From Linanthus parryae (lineage: Eukaryota > Streptophyta > Magnoliopsida > Ericales > Polemoniaceae): a stretch of 64,000 bases of DNA. Under the pieces are notes generated by a model, which was given only the letters and a program-made list of their open reading frames with translations, was not told where the DNA came from and made no database searches. Below are positions 53,501-62,973 of the stretch, one piece after another. A program made the position numbers and the translations under genes. Within the stretch, counting starts at the first letter, position 1, and every line of letters starts with the position of its first letter. The stretch lies in assembly GCA_023055425.1 (NCBI GenBank), contig JALGPY010000009.1:20543775-20607774 (forward strand), in the 5' to 3' direction.

Positions 53501-56066
53501 CACGTGGACTAGCCCGGTACAATGTGTTCCCAAGAAAGGAGGTATAACTGTGGTGGAAGGGGAAAAAGGTGATCAAATTGCCACACGTACCGTTACTGGG
53601 TGGAGAGTTTGCATGGATTACCGCAAACTCAATGATGCCACTTTGAAGGATCATTTTCCCCTCCCATTCGTGGACCAGATGCTTGATAGGCTAGCTCACC
53701 ATTCACACTACTGCTTTTTGGATGGATATTCTGGGTATAATCAGATAGCGATTGAGCCAGCTGACCAGGAGAAGACGACATTTACTTGTCCATATGGGAC
53801 GTTTGCATTCAGACGCATGCCATTCGGGCTATGCAATGCCCCAGCTACGTTTCAGAGGTGCATGATGTCTATCTTCTCAGATATGATGGAGCAGAATTTT
53901 GAAGTCTTCATGGATGATTTTTCGCTTTATGGTGATGGGTTCGAAGACTGTCTCCAGCAGCTAGCTCGGGTACTGGACAGATGTATTGACACCAACCTAG
54001 TGCTTAACTGGGAGAAGTGCCATTTCATGGTGACCGAGGGAATAGTGTTGGGACACAAGATCTCCAGTAAAGGTTTAGAGGTAGACCGGGCGAAGATTGA
54101 GGTGATTGAGAAGCTTCCTTACCCTACGTCTGTCAAAGGGGTACGGAGTTTCTTGGGACATGCAGGTTTCTATCGGCGTTTCATTAAGGACTTTTCGAAA
54201 ATCACAAAGCCTTTATCTGGTTTGCTTGAGAAAGATGCCGTGTTTGATTTCAATGAAGACTGCAAGACAGCTTTTGATTTGCTCAAGAAGAAGCTGATTA
54301 GTTCTCCCATTATAGCCACTCCAGACTGGACTCTACCGTTCGAACTTATGTGTGATGCCAGCGATTATGCGGTGGGAGCAGTGCTGGGACAGCGGAAAGA
54401 CAAGGTAGCTCATGTTATTTACTATGCTAGTCGTACTCTTAACACTGCACAGGTTAATTATGCCACCACGGAGAAAGAGATGTTGGCTATTATCTTCGCA
54501 TTGGACAAGTTTCGTCCATATCTTGTGGGTTCCCAGGTGACTGTTTTCACAGACCATGCAGCCCTCAAATATCTTCTTGCTAAGAAGGATGCGAAGCCTA
54601 GATTGATCCGATGGGTGTTACTGATGCAAGAGTTCGATATAGTGATAAAGGACAAAAAGGGTGTAGAGAATGTTGTTGCAGACCATTTGTCACGACTGGA
54701 TAACGAAAAACAAGAAGATGTGCCGATTAGAGAAGATTTTCCAGACGAACAACTTATGGTAGTGGTAGCAGCTGTGCCTTGGTTTGCGGATTTGGCAAAT
54801 TTCAAGGCGCTCAAAATTGTTCCGAAAGACATGACGTTCCATCAGAAGAAGAAATTTTTCGCAGATGCACGACACTATTTCTGGGATGACCCTTATTTGT
54901 TTAGGTTGGGAGCTGACAATGTGTTGAGAAGATGCGTAGCTGAGCCAGACACTTTGGACATTCTTAGACACTGCCACGAATTGAATTGCGGAGGACATTT
55001 TGGCAAAGCGCGTACTGTGGCAAAGGTATTGCAAAGTGGATTTTACTGGCCTACTTTACATAAAGACGCTCATCTATTTGTGCAGCAATGTGATCGATGT
55101 CAGAGAACCGGCAATATCTCCAGCCGAAACGAGATGCCTCAAAATTTCGTGTTGGAAGTAGAGCCTTTTGATGTCTGGGGCATCGATTTCATGGGACCAT
55201 TCCCGTCTTCACTTGGTAATCTTTATATACTGTTAGCGGTGGATTATGTGACCAAGTGGGTGGAGGCAATGGCGTGCCCGAAGAACGATGGAGCTACTGT
55301 AGAGAGATTCGTGCGGAAGAGCATTTTTACACGGTTTGGAACTCCCAGAGCCATAATCAGTGATGAAGGATCGCATTTTGTGAATAAAGTCTTTGCCAAT
55401 GTCTTGAGCAAATATGGGGTAAAGACGCATAAGATATCACTGGCCTATCATCCGCAGTCGAATGGGCAAGCAGAAGTGTCTAACCGAGAGATAAAAGGGA
55501 TTCTGGAGAAGACAGTCAACCCGGGACGCAAGGATTGGTCTCTGCATTTAGATGATAGCTTATGGGCGTATAGGACTGCTTACAAGACTCCTTTGGGCAT
55601 GTCTCCCTACCAATTAGTGTTTGGGAAGTCGTGTCATCTTCCGGTGGAACTTGAGCACAAGGCATTCTGGGCTTTGAAGAAGATCAATTTGGACGCTAAG
55701 CTCTCCGGTGAGCTACGAAAGCAAGCGCTACTTGAACTTGAAGAATTTCGATTGATGGCGTATGAAAGTGCGAAAATCTATAAGGAAAGGACAAAACTGT
55801 GGCACGACAGGCACATCATCCCAAGAGACTTCAAGGTAGGACAGAAAGTATTGATCTTCAATGCAAGACTAAAGCTGTTCCCAGGGAAATTGAAATCAAG
55901 GTGGAGTGGTCCCTACACGATTACTGAAGTTTATCCATGGGGATCTCTTGAGGTAGAGGATGCGAATGGGAACAGGTTTAAGGTGAATGGCCAGAGAGCA
56001 AAACCGTACGTGGACGGGAATTTCATTGGAGTCATTGAATGGCTTCATGCAACTCCCGCAACTTGA
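50574..56066 (+). CDS. Athila-2 gag-pol polyprotein (1830 aa)
   Basis: One open frame for capsid and all enzymes. An N-terminal coiled region rich in Glu/Arg/Ala (about 40-90) is followed by the retrotransposon Gag domain (about 160-330: [37 protein letters not shown]), then the [10 protein letters not shown] block. Protease [12 protein letters not shown] has its catalytic D683 intact. RT has [30 protein letters not shown] and FMDD (D1114-D1115). RNase H has [16 protein letters not shown] and [12 protein letters not shown]. The integrase zinc region reads [13 protein letters not shown]...CDRCQ, and the DDE core is D1538 (GIDFMGP), D1597 (ISDEGSHF) and E1634 (GQAEVSN), with tail [13 protein letters not shown]. 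No zinc knuckle or chromodomain is seen. The start is the first ATG after the primer site and a 137-bp leader. No stop or frameshift was found. Confidence 0.96.
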   Translation: MTRSRDEPLYPTFEDPESLLKAQRRDKRNSSSVVMDEETRAEYERIRKGLQDAEAARVAAVEEAARRAAETEEVRAQMAKMQARMDRMAPPNPQPRHGVGAQVANIGGNNNGNNGENNRQNNAENEVRPMVDYFRTTPACYQPTIVRPQINAQHFELRQHMINMVRDECAFNGAPGDDPNHHLLVFEQITSTLHDQRVPDETVKLLLFPFSLSGKAKKWLMELPAGSIVTWADCCHEFLRKYLPPSRVAQQMAEIAKFTQDEDSSLGDAWRKFSQILRRCPNHGEPWHKLFHYFYTALDKETADQLDMLAGGNFMGLGAQRAQDLLNNASKRETTRSETRRYSKPGDSSLVNKIESMEQKLESMTSAFHGMHPPTQKPMGELLADESQGYDNSVEDVNFMRQQQWPNTYHPNNRNHPNFSYANPNSGLYAPGQRPNVPYQARQAPQQQAPQKEEQETNALLRKLLANHDRMESAIVSIQATIKSHETQIGQIANQNVKLPPGMLPANTITPNEQLNAITTRSGITTEDPPYPSHAQAEATKATEKALDEEIPVPTVSPQSKDTVRKSDEKQKPREEYSVRVPYPQRLKSQEDAKHFKKFVDIFRKLHINIPFAEAISQMPKYAKFLKDLLSNRRRMDDFETVTLNEECSAVVQKALPKKMKDPGGFIIPVTLGDAFHGRALCDLGASINLMPTSVFEQLGVGDPKPTRMCLQMADRTIKRPRGVLEDVLVRVEGLIFPADFVILDMEADEDVPLILGRPFLATGRTIIDVANGELTMQINDEKVAFNVFEAMKFPAYAVSEQCFGVEAYTLDEEDDILLEQLYEELALFDSSEKEQALDIHWRPPLPLFNEGSRKILTPSLITAPVLELKPLPAHLKYLYLGSNDNLPVIVSACLDREQEEQLLEVLQKRKAAMGWTIADIKGISPTVCQHKIRLMEDKKPVVQFQRRLNPHMQEVVKKEVLKWLEAGIIYPISDSTWTSPVQCVPKKGGITVVEGEKGDQIATRTVTGWRVCMDYRKLNDATLKDHFPLPFVDQMLDRLAHHSHYCFLDGYSGYNQIAIEPADQEKTTFTCPYGTFAFRRMPFGLCNAPATFQRCMMSIFSDMMEQNFEVFMDDFSLYGDGFEDCLQQLARVLDRCIDTNLVLNWEKCHFMVTEGIVLGHKISSKGLEVDRAKIEVIEKLPYPTSVKGVRSFLGHAGFYRRFIKDFSKITKPLSGLLEKDAVFDFNEDCKTAFDLLKKKLISSPIIATPDWTLPFELMCDASDYAVGAVLGQRKDKVAHVIYYASRTLNTAQVNYATTEKEMLAIIFALDKFRPYLVGSQVTVFTDHAALKYLLAKKDAKPRLIRWVLLMQEFDIVIKDKKGVENVVADHLSRLDNEKQEDVPIREDFPDEQLMVVVAAVPWFADLANFKALKIVPKDMTFHQKKKFFADARHYFWDDPYLFRLGADNVLRRCVAEPDTLDILRHCHELNCGGHFGKARTVAKVLQSGFYWPTLHKDAHLFVQQCDRCQRTGNISSRNEMPQNFVLEVEPFDVWGIDFMGPFPSSLGNLYILLAVDYVTKWVEAMACPKNDGATVERFVRKSIFTRFGTPRAIISDEGSHFVNKVFANVLSKYGVKTHKISLAYHPQSNGQAEVSNREIKGILEKTVNPGRKDWSLHLDDSLWAYRTAYKTPLGMSPYQLVFGKSCHLPVELEHKAFWALKKINLDAKLSGELRKQALLELEEFRLMAYESAKIYKERTKLWHDRHIIPRDFKVGQKVLIFNARLKLFPGKLKSRWSGPYTITEVYPWGSLEVEDANGNRFKVNGQRAKPYVDGNFIGVIEWLHATPAT

Positions 56067-56086
56067 GAAGTCTCTGAGGTAACTGG

Positions 56087-56137
56087 GTCGGGCCGTCGAC
56101 CTTAAATTACAAAGCGCTTGTTGGGAGGCAACCCAAC
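56087..56137 (+). promoter_or_regulatory. Conserved post-pol hairpin block, Athila-2
   Basis: GTCGGGCCGTCGACC (56087-56101), a TTAAATTACAAAGCGCTT linker, and the stem-loop GTTGGGAGGCAACCCAAC (56120-56137: six-base stem, six-base loop). It lies 20 bases after the pol stop. The same block follows the pol end in Athila-1 (19745-19794). Confidence 0.8.
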
Positions 56138-56842
56138 CTATTTATTGCTTTAGGATAGATTTTAATACTGTTTTGTAAGTTTTATTCGGTTTGATGTTAT
56201 TGAGAGGTGCGAGAGAGTGGATTTAATATTTCCAATGAGTATGTGCAGGAATACGAGGTGAAAGGCCTATTTCGGATCCCCCTTCTTGATGCGCGCGTGC
56301 GAAACAGAGTAAAAAGTCCGGATTTGCAGCTAAATACGCGTATCGGGATCCGAAGTGAAGAAATTGAAGATAGAAGCCAGTTCTGCACCTATTCAACACA
56401 CGCACCTGGGGAAGATCATGTTCCCGGACTCCCCGTCTTGATTTGCGCAATAATTTGATTAGTGAACGGAGAAAGCTAGCATGCCGGCACGGATTACGAG
56501 GTGAAATTTTGAAGGACAGACTAAAATGAGAATTGAACAATGCCAACGTGTGGGGGTGGTCGAGAGCTTTCTGTAGACAGGTGGATCGCGCAAATCGGAG
56601 TCCGGATGAGAAAGTTACGCCAAAAAGGATGTTTTAGCAAGTAAAACGAGGCCAAAAGCATCCGGAAATGCAAAACGTGCCTTGGAACGCGTGAAATTGA
56701 GAAATAAAATATTCCCCGGATTTTGGGAGTGTTTTAAGGTGAAAAGGGAGTCTCGAGGTCGAGGAGATCCTTCGGAAAGCAACGGCACGATCGAAGACGC
56801 GAAAAATCGACAAAAAGGATGTTTTAAGCACAATTCAGCATT

Positions 56843-57021
56843 GTCTTCGTACTAAGACAATTGTCTTCGTACGAAGACATTGTACTTAGAAAAATTTTTG
56901 ACCCTCTGAATTGTCTTCCTATAACAGCTCTCAGTATCTATGTGAGAAGGCCTTCGTGCGAAGACAATTTGTCTTCGTACGAAGACTCTTCGCACGAAGA
57001 GAAACGTCTTCGCACGAAGAC
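56843..57021. repeat. Six-palindrome module upstream of Athila-2 ORF2
   Basis: Palindromes start at 56843, 56863, 56950, 56971, 56986 and 57006 (spacings 20, 87, 21, 15, 20), almost exactly those of the LTR copy. The sequences between them are diverged but alignable (CTTCCTAWAAC..CTCTCAGTATCT). The first copy has one mismatch (GTACTAAGAC). The following GGGTTATAATTTGGGGGC also resembles the LTR sequence after its module. Confidence 0.92.
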
Positions 57022-57754
57022 ATCGCGCAGAAAGACTAATTTGTCCAGCACCAGATAGCTGTTTGTGGGTTATAATTTGGGGGCTTTTTGGACTTTTTGG
57101 CACGCACTTGAAGCTTAACCAGCAACCATCGAGTTTCATTCTTCATTCTCCATCTTCACCAGCAGTTCATTCCTCCATAGCCGCACGAGCTCAGAATCAT
57201 CACACCCATTGTTTCTTCACCAAACTCAGCAACCCACCTAGGGTTTTGCTCGCCATTCCTAGGAGAACAAGGTTACATAGGTGGTTTTGAGAGAGAGTGC
57301 AAGACAAGAGAGAAATCAGAGGAGAAGAAAGCTAGGGTTTGGAAGGAGAAGTGAGAAATTGGACGAGTTGGGAGTTGATTCACCTTTCGGACGAGAAGGA
57401 AACATTGACGGGGACTACGCAAGGAGTACGGGGCAGCAAGAAATTCAAGATTTCGACAAATTTTTCCGGCACCATCAAAATCAGTCGGAGTTCGTCAAAT
57501 TGGGAAATTTTTGCGTCCGTAAGACTTGCTCCGGACGCGTAGGTACTATCTAAACTTCGCAATTTCATAATCGAGTCTTAGGCACATTGAGTAAAAGCCC
57601 GGTTATATTTGTTGCGCTTAGAAGCGTATTTGGGGGCGATTGCGTAAAGTCCTAGGAACTATTTGTTACGTGCCTACGTGTTTCGTTTCGTTTACACTTC
57701 TTGTTCACGTGCACAAGTGTTGAATTGCTTGTTTTACTTGGATTTGAATTTTAA

Positions 57755-59059
57755 ATGGCGGGTGGTAAGAAGAGAAAGACGGGAGAGGGTTCGTCGCAAG
57801 AAGCATCGGGATCGGGCGATCCCCAATTGGAGATACCGCCTACTCCCCAATATGCCATCTTGACGGCCCCTTTCCCGGCTAAACCGGGAATTGTCGGTCG
57901 ACGAAAGGCAAAAGCTAATTTGAAAGAGCGTAGTATTGCGCCAGGTTATTATGATAGCTACCGTTTCGTCACCCACGAGGCCCATCTTGACTCTCGTAGA
58001 GATACGTATTTGACTAAGAACGGGCAGCCCGAGAAAGCCTTTCCTTTGCACGAGGACATGCCTCAAGCAATTAAGGAAATTTATGAGCGCGAGAAGCTAG
58101 ATAATTGGTTTAAGCTTGTAGGGCAGTCGAGTTCACACATTACGAGAGAGTTTTTGTTTAATTTGCGTTATGCAAAGGACGGTGAGAGTCAAGACCCTCG
58201 TCTCGTTTACTGTCGGAACGAGTGGATAGTCTTCACGCCAGAGACTATCGCTCTCGCCATGGGTTTCCCCGCTTTGAAAGATGGTTGTGGGTTAGAGACG
58301 GTTCTTCGTAGTGAGAACCTTTGGTCTCGTCTAAATGCTTTTTGCTTTGCGAAGGGGGTTGATCCATGGGACAGGAAGGGAGAGGTGATTTATTGGAAGG
58401 CCGAGAAGAGGTTTTATAGGCCGGAGGCTAGGTGGTGTTGTGAAGTGCTAGAAAACTGGGTTTTGGGAATCACACGAAACCCTAGTTATACTTTCCGCCT
58501 CTCTGTTTGGGCCCTTTGTCTTTACACCGGGGTTAGAATTGATATCCCCAAACTGATTTGGGAGAACTGTCTTGAGAGGGTGTCTAGGACAAACAAATTG
58601 GGCCCCGGTCATACCTGCTTGATCACTCACCTGGCCAAAACTGCTGAGGTAGTCATAGGGAGAGATATGGACTTGAAACCGTTTACGGCTAGGAAGTGGC
58701 ATAGGTTTGATGAGACAGCGAGGAAGAAGGGAAAGGGTAGGAGGATGAACACCTCTAGGTTTGACAACCAGGTTGCCTACGACCACTTGAGAGAGGAGAT
58801 GGCCCGGGATAGACTCGAGAGGAGACGCCAGTTTGCCCACACTCGGGACAATCAGGCGAAGCTGGGGGGTTTAATCCAGATGGTTGGCCAGTGGGTTATA
58901 CAGTCTAGTGGTCAGGCACCGGGGGAGTTTGTTCCACCAGTCCCGACGACGGATCCGTGGTACCAGGAGGATGATTTTGAATATGAGGTTCCGCCGAGTG
59001 AGGATGAGGAAGAAGAAGATGATGAGGATGAGGAAGATGAGGAGGAAGATGACGAGTAG
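57755..59059 (+). CDS. Athila-2 ORF2, envelope-position protein (434 aa)
   Basis: An open frame in the place where Athila elements carry their third gene. A basic, Gly/Ser-rich N-terminus (MAGGKKRKTGEG) is followed by a globular part of about 300 residues (YDSYRFVTHEAHLDSRRD, LDNWFKLVGQSSSHITREF, TPETIALAMGFPALKDG, RRMNTSRFDNQVAYDHLREE) resembling the Athila ORF family of plant transposon proteins. It ends in a strongly acidic tail of about 25 Asp/Glu. I see no signal peptide, membrane segment or furin-like site, so an envelope function is not supported by the sequence; a nucleic-acid or chromatin-related role is at least as likely (inference). It would need a spliced or separate transcript, since it lies 1.7 kb beyond the pol stop. 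Confidence 0.85.
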   Translation: MAGGKKRKTGEGSSQEASGSGDPQLEIPPTPQYAILTAPFPAKPGIVGRRKAKANLKERSIAPGYYDSYRFVTHEAHLDSRRDTYLTKNGQPEKAFPLHEDMPQAIKEIYEREKLDNWFKLVGQSSSHITREFLFNLRYAKDGESQDPRLVYCRNEWIVFTPETIALAMGFPALKDGCGLETVLRSENLWSRLNAFCFAKGVDPWDRKGEVIYWKAEKRFYRPEARWCCEVLENWVLGITRNPSYTFRLSVWALCLYTGVRIDIPKLIWENCLERVSRTNKLGPGHTCLITHLAKTAEVVIGRDMDLKPFTARKWHRFDETARKKGKGRRMNTSRFDNQVAYDHLREEMARDRLERRRQFAHTRDNQAKLGGLIQMVGQWVIQSSGQAPGEFVPPVPTTDPWYQEDDFEYEVPPSEDEEEEDDEDEEDEEEDDE

Positions 59060-61361
59060 TGGCGTGTGCCCTCATGCTAGAATTGTTGAGTCCTCGTGTT
59101 ATCGTTGAGGACAACGATGCATTCTAGTGTGGGGGTGGTTGAATCCTTGTTACTAGTCAGTGTCGTGTCTTTGCATCGCCAGTGTCTGCATATAGTTATA
59201 TGTTTTTGGTTATGTCCTTATTTTTCTTTTTATTATTCATCTTTTTGCACGTTTTGGTATTTTTGAGTCAACCCACCATTGTTGAGTCGTTAATCGAGTT
59301 GGCCTTGCATGTAGTGTAGGTATATATATAAAAAAAAAAAAATAAAAAAAAAAAAACTAAAAATGTGAAAAATTCAAGAAAAAAAAAATTAAAAATTTGA
59401 GAAAGGGCAATTGAAAAAAGCTGAAAATTCGGTAAAATCGAGAAGTGTGAGACTTTTAGGCGTAGGGCGTGGATCGCGATCGAGAGTGACAATGTGAGAG
59501 TCCCTTAGTAAGTATAGAGAAACTTTCTTTACGGGAATGCGTGCCTATTTTACACACGAATTTAATTCTTTCAAATTTAAAGTGTGTGCCTAATTTTCTT
59601 ACAAGAGTTGAGCTAGGTGTGAGCTAAACAAGCCGAACGTTCTTGTGTACGTCTTAGGTAGTCGCCAACCCGCCTCGTAGTGGCACACAGAACAGCTGTG
59701 CGAGGTGTGTATTAGAGCACTCACTGCTTCTAGAACTTACCTTGTAGGACCACTAGCAAACCCGTATTTGAACCATGGATTCTTTGACAACCTTTGGACT
59801 TAGGGTGACGATTCTTGGCCTTCAGCATTGATTGGTTAGAATCACCACTTTAGTGCGTCACGAGGGTGTTGTAGTTGAGGGGGTTCGATGAGGGAGTACT
59901 TCATGCTATATTTATGTGAGTCTTACATATCGCATGCACTTCATTTGTGATCTTCGAGGGGAATGCGAGGGTGAGTGAGAGTAGGCTTGCGCACTTCGGT
60001 GTGGCGGTGTTCCATGGCATTACTACATGGACACAAGTGAGGAGAGCCGTGAGTGTGTACATCTAATACACACAAAACTTGGGTTGGGGGATTTAATAGG
60101 TGGATCGTGCTAGGTACCGGATCTTACTCATCATGGTGTAGGAGGTTTGGTTGGATTAGGCACGAGACCGACATTTGATCGACTACTTGAGAGGGGACAG
60201 GACTACATTCGAGTGTGGGGGTGTCGACATTTGACTTCGGACATCGAGATTGTGTTTGCGACGACTCCATCCCCACACATGTTTCTTTAATGTTAGCGGC
60301 TTTGTTGATTTACACCGAGGATTTTATTGAGATAGGGAGAGACATTGATTTGTGATTTATACGTGATTTGATATTGTCTCTCCTTCCGATTACATGATTA
60401 GTTTGATTCATTGGAAGACCACTCGTGAAGGATATTGAAGGGATTTTGAGAGATTGAAAAAAAAAAAAAAAAAAAAAAAAATCAGAAAAAAAAAAAGAAA
60501 AGAGAGAAAAAAAGGAGAGATGAATAAAGGAAGAATGAAGTTGTGGAAGAACGAGTGGAGAAGTGACTAGTTCACGAACGGGAAATTTTTGGTTTATGCA
60601 TCATTCATGACGATGGCCGCGGAGATCGTAATTGTACCGGGGTTTGAGGGGATCGAGGGCCGGAGATGGTGAGTTTCGGGCTTGGTTTCCATCATTGTTG
60701 TGAGGGTGTGTGAGCTATGGTATTTGTGAGAATGTGACGCTTTAGGACTTGTATTTGATTCTTATCCTATTTGTCCCTAAAGCCTCATCATTTTAAACCC
60801 GTTAGCGGATTAGGAGCTCGGACCTTGAACGTGGCTTAGCCTAGCGTAGCCTTTTATTTTGTGGCACACATGAAGAGGTATTGCATTCTTGTACTTAGTA
60901 AAGTTAGGTTCTCTATACTAGCTAGGGGGAATTCATGTTGACGAATTTGATTTCGAATCATTCCTTGTGTCTAGATTTCTCATCGCTTCGTGTGAATCGG
61001 TTTAAGCTAATGGAGATTGCCCAATCTCGCAAAAGAAAAGAAAAAAAATTTGTATTTCAATACTTGCATTGTGAATATTGCATTTGCATATAGGTGCATT
61101 GTGTATAATCGAGTCGTGTCGACTAGTAGGAAGGATGGTTGGTGAACGGTTCTACTCGTATTAGTATGCAAGAGTTCTTGGTATTGTATGCAATGTGAGG
61201 AGATAGTATGCAAATGGCGTAGGGAAGTATGCAATGAGTAATTGGTTGAGTATGCAAAGTTGGATGAATTGCGGAAAAGCGAAAGAAGCTTTTGACTTGA
61301 GAGAGATGGAATTGACTTGGGAGATTTGCTCGGGACGAGCAAAAGGTGGTGTGGGGGTAGT
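59060..61361 (+). other. Athila-2 3' non-coding region and polypurine tracts
   Basis: No supported ORF. A-runs occur near 59330-59355 and 60457-60480. Polypurine-like motifs GTGTGGGGGTGG (59127-59138) and GTGTGGGGGTGT (60213-60224) precede the true tract GGTGTGGGGGTAGT (61348-61361) next to the 3' LTR. The sequence reads as degenerate host-like DNA without recognisable domains. Confidence 0.75.
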
Positions 61362-62973
61362 TGATAACTCCGTTTTAGGAGTTATTTTATGCCTTTTATT
61401 TCTACGTTTTGCGTGCTTATAATGGAGAATTTGTCGTCTTTTGAGTAAATTGAGCGTAAATGTGAAAATATGAGTTCATGTGCAATACTTGTTAAATCCG
61501 GGCGTTTCTTTAGATTTTTGAGCTTTTTATTGTGATATGATCGCGGGTTGTGTTTTCGTGTTGTGATTCGCAGGAAAACAGGGCTTGGATGATCGTGCGG
61601 GATTTGGAAGCGAACTTCGGAAACGAGGAACTCAAAGACAAGTCAAGAGGAGAGTCAAAAGTCAAAGGAAGTCAATGGAAAGTCAAAGGAAAGACAAGTC
61701 AAGAGGAAGGTCAAAGAAAGTCAAAGGAAGATCGAGGAAAGAAAGAATGGAAGAAGGAAGTCAAAGAAGAGAAGAGAAAAGTCAAAGGAAGCAAGAAGGG
61801 GGCTGGAACACAGTGTCTTCGTGCGAAGACATTTGTCTTCGTGCGAAGACAAATACTTAGCCAAATTTTCATTCTGCAGCATTCTCTTCCTAAAACCACT
61901 CTCAGTATCTCAATGAGAAGATCTTCGCACGAAGAGGCAGAAGTCTTCGTACGAAGACTCTTCGTGCGAAGACAACTGTCTTCGTGCGAAGAGATCGTGG
62001 GTCAGCAGCATATTTTTGGGGCTTTTCCGTATTATTTCCAAACTTTGTAATATTACTATGGGAACGTATTTAAGACTTTTAGGTCGTCTTTTTCAGTAGT
62101 TTTGGAGGATTAGAGACATCTTTGGAGATCAAGAAGCTTAGGAGAGAGCTTAGGAGCTTTTGGATCATTCGTTTGAATTCTAAACTCTCGTTTTTCTTGA
62201 TTTTCATGTTTAAACTCATTATAATCGTTGTTTTGATTATGAATATGAGTAGCTAAACATCTTTTACTGGGAATTCTCGTTTGGTGTAGCTAGGGTTTGA
62301 TCTAAAGTTGATGTTTTGATGATTGTGATGCATGCTTTAGCTTAATCTCTCGTGTTTATTCGTTATTATGGATTATTTGCATTCTTAATCATATTATCTT
62401 TGCGAGTAGCTAACGTAGAGATAGAATTAATTAGTTTCACGCGGTAACTCCGTGATAACTAGTCGGTAAATCGAATAATTCACCTAGTCGTATCAATGTT
62501 TGGTAACTCGGCATCGTTAACTAGGATCGTTAAAGTAGAATCATAAACTTAATGCATACTTAAACCTAAATTAGGCTTGGTAACTCGGTTTAGTTTAGTT
62601 TAAGTATAGTGGATTTACTTGGTAACTCGGTAAGTTCAACGTTGCTTGATTAATAGTGAATAACACGTGGTTGTTTTACGAATCAAAACATAAATTTAGA
62701 TCGACCTAGTGAACCTAGAGAATTCCCGGTGCTTCTCCTTTATTGATAAAAACCTCCAAATATTCATTCTTTATTAATCGTGAATTATTTCACTTGGTTA
62801 ATTGAGAATTTTGCGTTTAATTTCTTAGAATTAGATAAACACACAACTTGCGACTTGCCCACATAAGGTATAGAATAATAATTAATTTAAACAAAGTCCC
62901 TTGGGTTCGACAACCCGGATTTCCGGTTTATTACTACACACGACGGCTGTGCACTTGCAGTTGGAACGTGTCA
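61362..62973 (+). repeat. Athila-2 3' LTR (1612 bp)
   Basis: Offset exactly 12537 bp from the 5' LTR, with one substitution seen. It contains the second W-box cluster (61641-61785) and palindrome module (61815-61993). Followed by GGCTG. Confidence 0.95.

Larger units (their letters stand above)
56067..57754 (+). other. Athila-2 spacer between gag-pol and ORF2
   Basis: Non-coding. It holds the conserved post-pol hairpin block (56087-56137), an internal polypurine-like motif GTGTGGGGGTGG (56548-56559), the second palindrome module (56843-57021), a TATAAT-like stretch near 57070, and leader-like sequence up to the ORF2 start. Short frames in it are not supported. Confidence 0.75.
48825..62973 (+). 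mobile_element. Athila-2: intact-looking Athila-type Ty3/gypsy element
   Basis: A 14149-bp element with 1612-bp LTRs (TGATAACTCCG...ACGTGTCA) and target-site duplication GGCTG (48820-48824 and 62974-62978). Order: 5' LTR, Asp-tRNA-type primer site, gag-pol (1830 aa, open), a spacer with hairpin and palindrome module, ORF2 (434 aa, open), a long 3' non-coding region, the polypurine tract, 3' LTR. I found one LTR difference (TTTAGATTAAG near 50060 against TTTAGTTTAAG). It is therefore very young and may still be competent. Confidence 0.96.

Noticed and set aside
57755..59059. Calling Athila-2 ORF2 a true envelope gene
   Set aside because: The position fits, but I see no signal peptide, transmembrane helix or cleavage site; similarity is to plant transposon ORF families.
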